Shown piece after piece: positions 25,337 through 34,554 of a DNA stretch of 64,000 nucleotides. How positions within the stretch are numbered: the first letter of the stretch is position 1; the number at the start of each line of letters is the position of its first letter. Location: the NCBI RefSeq assembly GCF_009846755.1, contig NZ_AQOR01000004.1, positions 153,996-217,995 on the forward strand, read 5' to 3'. The notes below the pieces were generated by a model that was not told the DNA's origin, ran no database searches, and saw only the letters and a list, made by a program, of their open reading frames with translations. The position numbers were made by a program, and so were the translations under genes. The stretch is from Alcanivorax sp. S71-1-4 (GTDB taxonomy: Bacteria; Pseudomonadota; Gammaproteobacteria; Pseudomonadales; Alcanivoracaceae).

Positions 25337-26286
25337 CATATGTACAACGCCTCACCCAGCACCGGGAGCAACTTCAAACCTTCTTCGCCGGTTTCCTGAC
25401 CTCAGAAAACCTTTCACAACTCAGCCAAATACTGGCCTTGTCAGTCACTGAGGTAGAAGACGGACTGCAAGTCTATCTCAACGAAAGCGCCGCAGCGCTC
25501 AACATGATAGCACCCTATCTTTCGCCTGGAGGAAGAGTGCTTGAGCTTGGCGGTGGCATCCCCTTTCTTTCAGTATTCCTTGCCCATCAGGGGTATCAGG
25601 TTGTAAGCGTTGATTCTTATGAAGGTCCATTCGCTGCCTTCTGGCAGGTTGCCGAACAACTGCGGGGGATGTTTCCTCATCAGAATATCTGCCTCCTGCA
25701 TCGTGACGTGCAATCGCTACAACGCAGCAATCTGGGAGAGTTTTCTCTGATATTTTCCTTCAATGTTCTGGAACACATCACAAACCCAGAAGCGGCGCTG
25801 GCGACCCTTTCAGACCTGATGACTGAAGACGGTCGCATGATTCACTCCTGTCCGAATTATCGAATTCCTTACGAACCCCATTTCGGACTTTTCTTGCCAC
25901 CTGGATGGCCTCAGCTTGGAAGATATCTGTACGCTTCCAAGATCAGCAAACGAAGGGATTTGTGGGAATCACTCAACTTCATCCACTACCGTCAGGTTAT
26001 CCGAGCGGCGAAACACCTTCATCTACACCATCAGTTTGAGCGTGGCACGCTGGCCGCGCATATAGACAGGCTATTTAATGACCCCATTTTCCAGCAACGT
26101 CACCGTCTGATTCACTTTATGGCATATGTGGTGCGAAGAATGGGAGGCATGGCACTCATCCGGAAACTGCCTCCACCATGGAACACTCCAATGACCTTTG
26201 GTCTTTCTCAGAAACCTGGCACACCTGGTGCAACACCACACAAAAGCGAGCCTCCGCCTCCGACAGCATCCAGCCGGACAAGGTAA
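25333..26286 (+). CDS. Class I SAM-dependent methyltransferase
   Basis: Predicted 317 residues from GTG 25333, whose spacing of seven from GGAG (25322-25325) is better than that of a GTG at 25327. It overlaps the previous stop as GTGA. Motif I is VLELGGGIPFLSV, the acidic residue is in VVSVDSYEGPF, and motif post-II is FSFNVLEHITNPEAAL, typical of UbiG/WbdD-like methyltransferases. The C-terminal tail is Pro/Ser-rich (GTPGATPHKSEPPPPTASS) and overlaps by 131 bases the oppositely oriented gene at 26156. It is the last gene of the rightward glycan operon. Confidence 0.8.
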   Translation: MTYVQRLTQHREQLQTFFAGFLTSENLSQLSQILALSVTEVEDGLQVYLNESAAALNMIAPYLSPGGRVLELGGGIPFLSVFLAHQGYQVVSVDSYEGPFAAFWQVAEQLRGMFPHQNICLLHRDVQSLQRSNLGEFSLIFSFNVLEHITNPEAALATLSDLMTEDGRMIHSCPNYRIPYEPHFGLFLPPGWPQLGRYLYASKISKRRDLWESLNFIHYRQVIRAAKHLHLHHQFERGTLAAHIDRLFNDPIFQQRHRLIHFMAYVVRRMGGMALIRKLPPPWNTPMTFGLSQKPGTPGATPHKSEPPPPTASSRTR

Positions 26287-26614
26287 TCACTCTACCCTCG
26301 GCGAAGTCCTCTCTGCTCAGCGCTGCAACCCGTTCCAGCAGTTGGTACTCCGGACCGACCAACGAGGCTCCGAGTCGTTCAACAAACTGTTGGCTGTGCT
26401 CTGAACTCGCCGCAGCTGGCCATTGAGCCAGCGCCAGCTTTGCCATGACACCAATGTATGGATTGGCCTTATACACTTGCCGAAACATCGGCAAGCAGCC
26501 AACTGGCGCAGCAACTTCAATGCCGTTAAGCCCCCCGGTTTGTGCGGCTAGCCTCGCGGCAGGCCCGCTCGCCAACAGGAAAGCCATCAACTGCCGCCTG
26601 CTCAACATACTCAT
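26156..26614 (-). CDS. Small secreted protein, probable partner of the GMC oxidoreductase
   Basis: Predicted 152 residues. The N-terminus SRRQLMAFLLASGPAARLAAQ looks like a Tat signal (twin Arg plus hydrophobic stretch). The segment VITLSGWMLSEAEARFC resembles the small third subunit found beside GMC oxidoreductases in gluconate 2-dehydrogenase-type complexes. Its ATG overlaps the GMC stop as ATGA, so production is coupled. Such subunits often help folding or export of the flavoprotein, which here has no signal peptide of its own. The 3' end runs 131 bases into the opposing methyltransferase gene. Assignment is by context and weak similarity. Confidence 0.6.
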   Translation of the reverse strand: MSMLSRRQLMAFLLASGPAARLAAQTGGLNGIEVAAPVGCLPMFRQVYKANPYIGVMAKLALAQWPAAASSEHSQQFVERLGASLVGPEYQLLERVAALSREDFAEGRVITLSGWMLSEAEARFCVVLHQVCQVSEKDQRSLECSMVEAVSG

Positions 26615-28164
26615 GAGGTACCGCCCAGTGTCCGAGAGAGATGGTCGGCCAATCTCAATGACAGTGCCACCAGAGTAAAAGTCGGCTGCGCATAACCGTA
26701 GGTAGGAAATACCGAGCTTCCCGCCACGTACAGGTTTTTTTGTCCAAACACCCTACAATCACGGTCCACGACGCCTTCGCTTGCGCTCGAGGCCATACGT
26801 GTAGTGCCCATATGGTGTCGCCCAAATTCGCGCCACTCTGGCGGCCAATCATAGCTACGTGGCTTCAGCATGCGGCCTAGCCCGGCAGCGCCGAATTCAT
26901 GCGCCATTGATGAGGCTATGCGTGCATGTAGAACGTGGTCCTGCTCAGTAAATCTCCAGTCAAGCGCGCCACGCGGCATACCATAACGATCCTTTTTTTC
27001 GCTAAGCATCACACGCGATTCGGAATTCGGCACCTGCTCGGCATTGATAATCAGATGATGCAGCGAGGCGCCATTCATCAACGGCGACCACTCCGCCATG
27101 CCATAACGCGAAGCCGCCGCCTGGTGTGTTATCAAACGTTGAACATCAGAAAAATGCGTAATGCCTTCGCTTACGTCATCACCTGGCGTAATTCCTGGGT
27201 TTGATGCCATCAGAAAAGCAGTAAAGTTTGGCAGCTCGTGACGCGTTAACGCTTCGGAGCTCATCGATAGCGAGGCAATTATTCTAGGCTGATGGGATGT
27301 GCTACGAACAAACGGGGCGTGCATAGTATAGAAGGAGAGATCACGTTTCGGGTTAGAAAACGCCACCAATCCGGCCCATAATCCGCTGTGATCAGAGAAA
27401 TAACGGCCTACCAGATCGTTCATATTCCCAATACCGGCAGCATGCTGGCGGTTCAATGCCAACATCAAACGCGCATTTTCGATACCCCCCGCAGCCAGCA
27501 CAAGCGCGCGGCACTGAACATTGATACGCGTATTCTTCTCAGTCGTGAATGTGGCCCGCTTCACCACATCACCATTCTGGTTGAACTGAATATCCGTCAG
27601 GTTCGCATTGAGAAAACAGTAGATAGCCTGCGAATCGTTAATGGCCTGACGATAGCTGGCGCCAAACCGTGTCGGCGGACTGAACCGGAAGACACGCGTC
27701 ATCACATCACCCGCATCAATCGCCAGACGTCGCCCCGCCTCCCTCTCCCAATAGTCGGTATCGTAATGATGTGGCCCCAACTCAAGAATATCCGAAGTTT
27801 CAGCATAGTAATCCGCAAGATCTTCGGTTTTTATGGGCCATCCCGACCCACTGATCCAGTCCCGACGATGAAAATCCATTTCATCCAGTGGCCTCGTCCA
27901 ACCACCCCAATGGTTTGTGGAGCCACCAAAGAAGCGTAACCGACTTATATGCAGCGGATCATACTGTTCACCCAGGTTATCTCCCTGGTAGACCATCTGC
28001 GAGGTCTCGGAAAAGTCCAGCCCACCGCCTTCCATCAGACAGACACGCAGCCCGGACGACGCCATTTTCCTTGCCAACGTGATGCCTGCGGCACCTGCAC
28101 CAACGATACACACATCGGCGGGCACATCCAGACCGTCACGTAACAACCTGGTATCAAAGAACAT
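26611..28164 (-). CDS. GMC-family FAD oxidoreductase
   Basis: Predicted 517 residues. The FAD motif is VCIVGAGAAGITLARKMA, followed by MEGGG and the GMC loop FFGGSTNHWGGWTRP. The C-terminal domain has RHHMGTTRM with the catalytic His candidate and SSVFPTYGYAQPTFT. In relatives the last motif reads NPT with an active-site Asn, here Gln. It probably oxidises an alcohol or sugar, passing electrons to a partner. No signal peptide is seen; the small Tat-like protein downstream may carry it to the periplasm. It belongs to the leftward island operon, 14 bases from the GNAT gene. Confidence 0.82.
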   Translation of the reverse strand: MFFDTRLLRDGLDVPADVCIVGAGAAGITLARKMASSGLRVCLMEGGGLDFSETSQMVYQGDNLGEQYDPLHISRLRFFGGSTNHWGGWTRPLDEMDFHRRDWISGSGWPIKTEDLADYYAETSDILELGPHHYDTDYWEREAGRRLAIDAGDVMTRVFRFSPPTRFGASYRQAINDSQAIYCFLNANLTDIQFNQNGDVVKRATFTTEKNTRINVQCRALVLAAGGIENARLMLALNRQHAAGIGNMNDLVGRYFSDHSGLWAGLVAFSNPKRDLSFYTMHAPFVRSTSHQPRIIASLSMSSEALTRHELPNFTAFLMASNPGITPGDDVSEGITHFSDVQRLITHQAAASRYGMAEWSPLMNGASLHHLIINAEQVPNSESRVMLSEKKDRYGMPRGALDWRFTEQDHVLHARIASSMAHEFGAAGLGRMLKPRSYDWPPEWREFGRHHMGTTRMASSASEGVVDRDCRVFGQKNLYVAGSSVFPTYGYAQPTFTLVALSLRLADHLSRTLGGTS

Positions 28165-28178
28165 CGATCCACGCTACC

Positions 28179-29123
28179 TCATAACCACTTGCTCAATACA
28201 TATTGGGAATAATCGAGATGCATGCCCAGATAAGAAAGGCCTCGCTGCATAACGCGATTATTCAGTGATATTATCATTTCCGCATAATCGGCCTTCCCTG
28301 CCGCCTGTTGCAGCAGGCCGGCACCCGCCGCAAGTCCGGCTCCCGCATAGCCTGGCGCACATACCGCAAGAGCCCTTGTCATGATGCGATGCCGGGACAT
28401 CATCCATGGCTGCATCACCACACCAGCTGCTGCAAATGCAACGACACCTCCTGAACGTTCAACAATTGCAATGACTCGATCTGTATCGGGCGCACCAATC
28501 AAACCATTGAGCCACTCTTGATACATTGCTTTTACCCGGCGCGCTTCCAGCTTTGGTTCGCGCGAAAAGCGTGAGGGAAAGCTGGCACAGGAAACAAGCT
28601 GCATAATGGCGCTATAATCTTTGGCATGGTATGGACGACTATGAAACAAAACACGAGATGTGTTCGCATGCTCCCTGGTCACCTTCCTGCCCATTGCCAT
28701 TTTTTGATCTTTCAAGACGAAACCAAACATCATTAGCGCATTGAAAACTTCGATTGCCTGCGTAACCACCTGGCAAACGACATAGTCGATTTCCTCCGAC
28801 ATACGCTCAAACAGCCTATACAGGCCTGATAGTACAACCTCCGCCCTCATTTGAGACGGGCAATGTACGTGCAACACCCACATGCGCACACCGAAATGTT
28901 TACTGTCCCAGGTTAATGGCTCGAGTTTCAGAATGCCTGATGCAGTATCCGGCTGGCATATTACCTCCAGACACTCCTCACGCCCCGGTGATGTACAATA
29001 TTGATGGAGCAACAGGCTGAGTTCCGTATCAGAATACAACCGTTGATAGTGCGCCGGCAGCATCCAGAAGTACTGCTCCCAACCACCCCACTGCGTTTCA
29101 AGCGGCAGAAACTCATTACCCAT
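28179..29123 (-). CDS. GNAT-family N-acyltransferase, RffC-like
   Basis: Predicted 314 residues. The first half contains PLTWDSKHFGVRMWVLHV, which resembles the W-D-x-x-F-G segment of WecD/RffC-type dTDP-fucosamine acetyltransferases. The second half has GNAT-like strands (VIAIVERSGGVVAFAAAGVV) and a glycine/alanine-rich acyl-CoA loop (GYAGAGLAAGAGLLQQA). It may N-acylate the amino sugar made by the opposing operon, which is inference. It overlaps the desaturase gene by eight bases. The amino-acyl acceptor could equally be a protein or lipid. Confidence 0.65.
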   Translation of the reverse strand: MGNEFLPLETQWGGWEQYFWMLPAHYQRLYSDTELSLLLHQYCTSPGREECLEVICQPDTASGILKLEPLTWDSKHFGVRMWVLHVHCPSQMRAEVVLSGLYRLFERMSEEIDYVVCQVVTQAIEVFNALMMFGFVLKDQKMAMGRKVTREHANTSRVLFHSRPYHAKDYSAIMQLVSCASFPSRFSREPKLEARRVKAMYQEWLNGLIGAPDTDRVIAIVERSGGVVAFAAAGVVMQPWMMSRHRIMTRALAVCAPGYAGAGLAAGAGLLQQAAGKADYAEMIISLNNRVMQRGLSYLGMHLDYSQYVLSKWL

Positions 29124-30144
29124 AATAATGATGCCTTCCGGGAGCAGAAGGTTTCCGATAGGTTATCAGTTCGCGCAAGACGGACAGAGGTCCTCTGGAT
29201 ATCTGCATTCCAGCGCGCACACCGGGCTCACTCAACAGCAGTTGATGTATTGCCGGCAGATGACAGGCCGGCACACCTGGGAAGAGATGGTGGGCGAGAT
29301 GATAGTTAATGTTATGGGGATAACATACACATGCCGCCAGAAGCCCCACATCAACATGTCGCGCGGCACCAAGGCCGGTGGCACTCTCCAAGCCCCAGTG
29401 ATCTGACACCCCCCGAAAGCGCATCATCGGCAAAAATATCAGGAAATAAGGCAACAGCCAGAACTTAATCAGAAGAATAATGTGTCCGCTATACCAGAAT
29501 GCCAGCAGCACGAGGCTCAAAAAGAGCAGCCTGCCTATCAGCCAAACATCCTGTAATGTATTCGCTCCTTCTCTTTCTCCGTGAAAAGTCTTTAGCAGCT
29601 GCCAGGCATCTCCGATGCCCGACAATAGTAGTAATCGCTGCCGCACGGAGCGACACTCGCCAAGACGCTGCGGTTGATTACGATGCCAATCGGGGTCGAG
29701 ATCCGTATTGAGATGACGGTGATGCAAGCGATGTGCCGAGCGATACCGCCGTAACGAAGTCAGCAATGGCCAAGCCAGGCACAGTTCACCCAGCAGGTCA
29801 TTGAGCCCCTGCGAGCGCGTGAAACGATAATGTGCAGCCTCGTGCGCCAGCACGGCAAGTGCACCCTGGCAGGCACCGATCACCAACAACGCCACAAGAT
29901 AGGTCAAAACACCGCTCTGCCACATTGCCAAAAGCACCGCCAACGCAATCAGCAGCCAGTCCAGAGCCGCACGCCAGAGCGTCGCTCCCACAGGGATGCG
30001 GTGCAGGGAGCGAATCAACTCAGGATGGCGACGCCACAGATATGCTGACCAAAGATGAATATCCGCCTGATCACCAGGTGGGGACACGGATGATTGCACA
30101 GATTCTCCCGAAAACTGACGACGCTGCCTGCTACAGTGTGCCAC
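29116..30144 (-). CDS. Membrane fatty acid desaturase
   Basis: Predicted 342 residues with about four to five membrane helices and the three His boxes of integral-membrane desaturases: HEAAHYRF, HRLHHRHLN and HLAHHLF, which bind two irons. It introduces double bonds or hydroxyls into acyl chains or carotenoid-like lipids. The start is GTG 30144; a GTG at 30099 has a better ribosome site (GGAGA) and would shorten it by 15 residues. It sits between FilA-like secreted proteins and a GNAT enzyme in one operon, an unusual setting suggesting a dedicated lipid modification. Confidence 0.85.
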   Translation of the reverse strand: MAHCSRQRRQFSGESVQSSVSPPGDQADIHLWSAYLWRRHPELIRSLHRIPVGATLWRAALDWLLIALAVLLAMWQSGVLTYLVALLVIGACQGALAVLAHEAAHYRFTRSQGLNDLLGELCLAWPLLTSLRRYRSAHRLHHRHLNTDLDPDWHRNQPQRLGECRSVRQRLLLLSGIGDAWQLLKTFHGEREGANTLQDVWLIGRLLFLSLVLLAFWYSGHIILLIKFWLLPYFLIFLPMMRFRGVSDHWGLESATGLGAARHVDVGLLAACVCYPHNINYHLAHHLFPGVPACHLPAIHQLLLSEPGVRAGMQISRGPLSVLRELITYRKPSAPGRHHYYG

Positions 30145-30157
30145 GGAAGCCTAGAAC

Positions 30158-30187
30158 CGCTACAGCCTCAGGGTTGAGGCTGTAGCG
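30158..30187 (-). other. Perfect 13-bp hairpin over the end of the first FilA-like gene
   Basis: CGCTACAGCCTCA (30158-30170) and its exact complement (30175-30187) flank a 4-base loop. The stem includes the stop codon of the 779-residue gene and ends 14 bases before the desaturase start. It has no U-tract, so it may protect mRNA ends or partly attenuate expression into the desaturase and downstream genes. Confidence 0.6.
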
Positions 30188-32507
30188 TGATGGATGCATG
30201 TATCTGCGCAGACGGCATGACAATTCTACCCAAAGTGGCATCGCCCAGCATGATTCGGTCGATTTTCAGCTCCTGACCACTCATGCCTGCGCCCAGTGCA
30301 GGGCCCGGCAGTACTGCGCCTGCAGCCGCCTGATGAATACGTGGACCAGCAGCATGACCGAGTTTCACATCGTGCTGAATGACCAGTTTTGGTGTGCTGT
30401 CGCCGTCTTCCTGGGTGCCCCGTATATCAATACGACCATTTTCAAGCGAAATGTCGCCGGTGATGTTAGCCAACCGCAACGCCACATCAGGGCGGTTGGG
30501 CTCCGCAAACGATATATAGGAACCGTACGGCGAGGTGCCAAACCCTTCGTAACCGTCACCATCGGACATATCCAAAAGCCGAATGGCCCAGCTGTAACCC
30601 AGATAATTGCTCATGTCTGTAACATTCGGATCCGACGGAGACAACCGCATATTGGCCATCCCCTCCAAATTGACGCTGATCAAACTACCCAGAACTGTGC
30701 GCGGGCCCGTGCCATACCCACCTCCTGAATCAGGCAGAATGCCGCCACCGAAGGTGGTATTCATGGCAAATCGGACTCGTGGAGAAAAAAGATCCAGGCC
30801 ACCGCTATGGTAATCCTGTGGCCCAGAATCGTAGGGTCGGAGCCAGATACGAGTATCGTCGGCCAGTACAAGGAAGCTGGTGCTGAGCAAACCAATACCC
30901 ATCGCGTTTCGGGGCGCGCCGATGGGTTGCATCGGGTCCATACGAGTGTCAGCGATCATCAGGTGGCTACCCTTGTCCCAGTTAAAGCCCTGGAAGTTTC
31001 CACCCTCTTCGAAAGTCTGCGACATGATTGCCAGATCAGCGATCAGACCACGGTCAAGATCCCCCGGGTTGCCACCGGGATACAGGTAAATGTTGGCGTC
31101 GATATTGGCAAAGGTATAAATCAGGCCCCAGTCAAACGCACGCTTGGCCACGTTACCCAGCGCATCCTGCTCCAGCAGTGTGACTTTACGGGAGTAGCTC
31201 TGCAATTGCCCGCCACGTACAACCAGGCCCACTGCACCGGCATCACCGTTATGCGTCAACTGGCTCCCGTAGACCGATGAAATATAGCCAGGCTCCAGAT
31301 TCACGAACCGGCGATCGTCCGTAGCGGAGGGCGCACAGGCACCACCAGCGGATGACGGACCATTGAAAGCAAAACCCCAGCAAAGACCGCCTGGTCCTTG
31401 CCCTGCACCGTTAATGGCATCCAGCGCGATCATCGGAAAGTAATGCGAATAGGGATTATTGCCCCATTTACTCCAATCACCCAGTTCGAAGGTGATGCGC
31501 GCCTGACTGTTTACATCACCCGTGGTTTCACCCAGCACCCAGCGAAACTCACGGTCCGGCTCACCCAGGCTGGCCGCGTCAGCCGCGCTGACAAAATCCC
31601 AGCGCGAGCTGAAATTCAAACCGCCGGACTGGTTATTGATGTCATAGACGGTACCGACGCCCCCAGGCCCTGCGGTGACGCCCGACCAGGCGCCACCGGT
31701 ACGCCAGATGAGTTCCGCATTTTTCAGACCGCCAAGCCAGCCGAAATACATCAGACCCCGTCCGCCTGGCGTGAAATCCTGCCCGCCCTGCTTGAAGAAA
31801 ATGCTGAAATCCAGCGCCACGTCGATAATGGATTCCGGCAGCGCCTGCCCCGCCGTGCTCATGACGATACCTTCGTCTGTGAGACCAAGCTTGCCGTGTT
31901 TCATTTCCCAGCGTGCGCGCAGGTCGTCGAGAATCAGGTAGGACAGATTCACATGAGCGGAATCCAGTTGACGGTGATAGAGAATCGCGTCGCGAATTTC
32001 GCCCGATAATGCGGTCACGCCGTCCATATTGAACAGGCCGGCCTGGGACATCAGCTTCAACGAGCCCTCACCATCCAGTGCCCAACTGCCATAAGAGCGG
32101 TCTGGATGCTGTCCCAGCCGAAGGTTATCGAGGCTCAGTCGCGCCCGATCCGTCCCGGGCGCACCGATATCGAGCTGGTACAGCAGATAGGGGTCAGTGC
32201 CGTCGCTGCCGACATCCAGTGATTGAGTGACATGTGCTGGAGTTCCGCCGATCACGGTGCCGGCCTGGTTCACCCCGCGTAGCGCAAGGTTTTCCATCAC
32301 CAATGAAGCCTGCTCCGCCGTACCTGGATCGATGTCCAGACGCAATTCATCCAGGGTGATCCCGGTGGCACTGGTGGCGATGTCCACCACGATGCCATCA
32401 CGCCCTGCTATGCCTGACATTTCCCCATCATGCAAAGGCTGCAGTGCAGCCGCCAGGCAAGGCCAGAGCATAAGCAGGAAGCAATATGTACAAACCGCTT
32501 TTTTCAT
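30168..32507 (-). CDS. FilA-like secreted protein A (large)
   Basis: Predicted 779 residues. A Sec signal peptide (MKKAVCTYCFLLMLWPCLAA) is followed by the shared FilA-like motif LHDGEMSGIAGRDGI (motif Gly about residue 35). The rest is rich in Gly, Asp and Asn with alternating beta-strand patterns, like a long secreted or outer-membrane beta protein. Four Cys occur in the mature part or leader. No enzymatic motif was seen. It is the fourth of four tandem FilA-like genes and follows the third by 11 bases with a good AGGAG site. The DUF6160/FilA relationship is judged from the N-terminal motif. Confidence 0.72.
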   Translation of the reverse strand: MKKAVCTYCFLLMLWPCLAAALQPLHDGEMSGIAGRDGIVVDIATSATGITLDELRLDIDPGTAEQASLVMENLALRGVNQAGTVIGGTPAHVTQSLDVGSDGTDPYLLYQLDIGAPGTDRARLSLDNLRLGQHPDRSYGSWALDGEGSLKLMSQAGLFNMDGVTALSGEIRDAILYHRQLDSAHVNLSYLILDDLRARWEMKHGKLGLTDEGIVMSTAGQALPESIIDVALDFSIFFKQGGQDFTPGGRGLMYFGWLGGLKNAELIWRTGGAWSGVTAGPGGVGTVYDINNQSGGLNFSSRWDFVSAADAASLGEPDREFRWVLGETTGDVNSQARITFELGDWSKWGNNPYSHYFPMIALDAINGAGQGPGGLCWGFAFNGPSSAGGACAPSATDDRRFVNLEPGYISSVYGSQLTHNGDAGAVGLVVRGGQLQSYSRKVTLLEQDALGNVAKRAFDWGLIYTFANIDANIYLYPGGNPGDLDRGLIADLAIMSQTFEEGGNFQGFNWDKGSHLMIADTRMDPMQPIGAPRNAMGIGLLSTSFLVLADDTRIWLRPYDSGPQDYHSGGLDLFSPRVRFAMNTTFGGGILPDSGGGYGTGPRTVLGSLISVNLEGMANMRLSPSDPNVTDMSNYLGYSWAIRLLDMSDGDGYEGFGTSPYGSYISFAEPNRPDVALRLANITGDISLENGRIDIRGTQEDGDSTPKLVIQHDVKLGHAAGPRIHQAAAGAVLPGPALGAGMSGQELKIDRIMLGDATLGRIVMPSAQIHASITLQPQP

Positions 32508-32518
32508 TATTGCTCCTG

Positions 32519-33829
32519 CTAGCAGAACGTAGCACTACCCCAGCAATTCCGGGGTACGTTCTGTTCTGCTCCCAATTGAAGGTCCGATACGGACATATAC
32601 AGCGTCGATGGAATCGTCAGATTGCCCACATTCACATCCATCTCACCATTGAAAAGCTGCTGAAGCCCCTGGTTAGTACCAATACCAATCGGATTAGCCT
32701 CAAAGTACTGCCGAAAAGCAACGGCCATCTGGTTAAAAGTCGGTGAGATATCAATTTGTTCAACAGGGTTCAGCTCACCCAGGTCGACCGGGTCGGAGAA
32801 TGACATCCACCATCCCTGCTGCGCCACATCCGCGGTGGCGCTGCCCGGCCACTTGACGTCTTCTCTCTGGAAAGAAAGATAAAAAGGGCTATCGACTTTG
32901 ATCTTATGGATAAACCCCAGATCCTGTGTAAAGTCAATTTCGGTGCTCAGGCCAGAAACCGAGCCTTCCATATTAACCGTCGCCTGGGATACGGATATGA
33001 AATAAGCCACGCTAATAGTCTGCTCCATCGTCACATTCAGCTGACCACCATTGAGACTCACCGTAGGCACCGCCCCCGTTGCGGTTACATTGGTACTGGT
33101 AACACGCGTTCCGTTTACTACTGCGCCAGCGCCGGCAAAGGGCACCGATAGCGATGGAATATTCACCCCTGCCGAGGTATTCGGGTTTGACGTGCCAGTG
33201 TTACCACTGAAGCAACCGCTGGTACAAAAGACAATGTTCGGATTGGTATCAAATTGCAGCACTGTACTGTTCGGATCGCTAGTGCCCCCTAAGTTGACGG
33301 CTTGTGTCTGCGCCGTTCCATATATAGGGAGGCTGGTCATGTAGCCACTGAAAGTATTGATCCCATTTGGATCAGTTGTGTTCTGTCCAGCCGTCAGAAG
33401 CCCTTGTGCCAGCTCGGAGCTGAGACGAAACCCGACCACCTCACGCAATGCAGCATCATGATCATTCTTGATAGCAAATTCCACGAACGGACGGGTCAAT
33501 AAGGCAGAACAATTGACACGGTTGGTCTCGCAATCACCTGACAGGCTAAGATGATCGATATCAATATCACAACCAGGACCATTGACACCGCCACAACCTA
33601 ACTGAAGTTTTTCTATATTGGTATTGATTTCCAATACCGCATCCAGACCAACTTTATAGAAATCAAGATTACTCCAGGCACCAGCCCCAGCTTCATTGTC
33701 CATCATGAACAGCGCCTGCCCTGTTATTTCGGACAACTGTTCGTCGGCGAGCTCCACCATAGCGCCACTCTGCGTCGTAACCAACACGGGCGCCAAACAC
33801 AGTAATAATCTGCTCAGGAACTTCATCAT
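32519..33829 (-). CDS. FilA-like secreted protein B
   Basis: Predicted 436 residues with signal peptide FLSRLLLCLAPVLVTTQSGA, followed by the motif LADEQLSEITGQALF (Gly about residue 37). The mature part has paired Cys segments (LGCGGVNGPGCDIDID, FCTSGCFSG) and ends with CWGSATFC, suggesting disulfides, with Ser/Thr/Asn-rich strands. Of the four island proteins this one has the most FilA-like motif continuation (TGQALF). The ATG at 33829 overlaps the stop of protein C by one base; a TTG one codon earlier is also open. Confidence 0.72.
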   Translation of the reverse strand: MMKFLSRLLLCLAPVLVTTQSGAMVELADEQLSEITGQALFMMDNEAGAGAWSNLDFYKVGLDAVLEINTNIEKLQLGCGGVNGPGCDIDIDHLSLSGDCETNRVNCSALLTRPFVEFAIKNDHDAALREVVGFRLSSELAQGLLTAGQNTTDPNGINTFSGYMTSLPIYGTAQTQAVNLGGTSDPNSTVLQFDTNPNIVFCTSGCFSGNTGTSNPNTSAGVNIPSLSVPFAGAGAVVNGTRVTSTNVTATGAVPTVSLNGGQLNVTMEQTISVAYFISVSQATVNMEGSVSGLSTEIDFTQDLGFIHKIKVDSPFYLSFQREDVKWPGSATADVAQQGWWMSFSDPVDLGELNPVEQIDISPTFNQMAVAFRQYFEANPIGIGTNQGLQQLFNGEMDVNVGNLTIPSTLYMSVSDLQLGAEQNVPRNCWGSATFC

Positions 33830-34554
33830 CAAAACCCGTACATGTAAAAGTCGCCGCCGAATGCAATCCCTGCCCTCGGTCCGTTATTATCCCGGATACT
33901 CATGCCCATAAAGGACCCCTGCTCATCACGGTTGTAGCCGGGTACTGCGCCTGCGTCGTACTCCACTGCCAGACCACCGATATGCATGCCCAGCTGGACG
34001 TCGCTGTAGCCAGTGATAGTGCCATCAAGCGGGTTATAGCTACCGCCTGTGTTAGCGTAGTGTGTCCGCAAGGCTGGCGTCAGCACCATGTTCGCGACGG
34101 TGCAACCACCTTCAAGTAGACAATTCCCCTCGAGATCTTGAAAGCGGGTATTGCCTGCGACAAACGCGTCATTCACCCATACCGGTGTACTGGCCTCACC
34201 GAGAAAGGCTGCGTCAAGGCTCAGTTCATTCACAGAGAGGGAAGCATAGCCATCTTTATAGACAAGCCATTCGCCAGAATAACTGCCTTGCTCCCCTTCG
34301 CCTCGGCCGGCAATCTGCCAGGTAAACCGACAATTCAGATTACTCGCCCCACAATAGGTGCTGAGCATGCGGCCGTCAGTGGCCATATCGTTGGTTTTCT
34401 CACTGTTGAGATAGTAGTCAAAGCTGATCACCACCCCTTCCCGACCACTAACCTCCGAAAGCTCCGAATCGCTCAGGCTGCGCATGCCATTGGCGATAGC
34501 CAGCATTGGAAAAAGGAGCGCCAGCAGTGATGCCAGACACATTAATCGGTTCAT
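33829..34554 (-). CDS. FilA-like secreted protein C
   Basis: Predicted 241 residues. The signal peptide LASLLALLFPMLAIANG is followed by LSDSELSEVSGREGVV (Gly about residue 37), almost a textbook double-glycine-type leader box with Arg in the second position. The remaining part is beta-rich and small, with EGNCLLEGGCTVAN forming a likely Cys pair. No known enzymatic signature. Its ATG overlaps the protein D stop (ATGA) and its stop overlaps protein B's start (TGATG), so D, C and B are translated as a coupled set. Confidence 0.72.
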   Translation of the reverse strand: MNRLMCLASLLALLFPMLAIANGMRSLSDSELSEVSGREGVVISFDYYLNSEKTNDMATDGRMLSTYCGASNLNCRFTWQIAGRGEGEQGSYSGEWLVYKDGYASLSVNELSLDAAFLGEASTPVWVNDAFVAGNTRFQDLEGNCLLEGGCTVANMVLTPALRTHYANTGGSYNPLDGTITGYSDVQLGMHIGGLAVEYDAGAVPGYNRDEQGSFMGMSIRDNNGPRAGIAFGGDFYMYGF

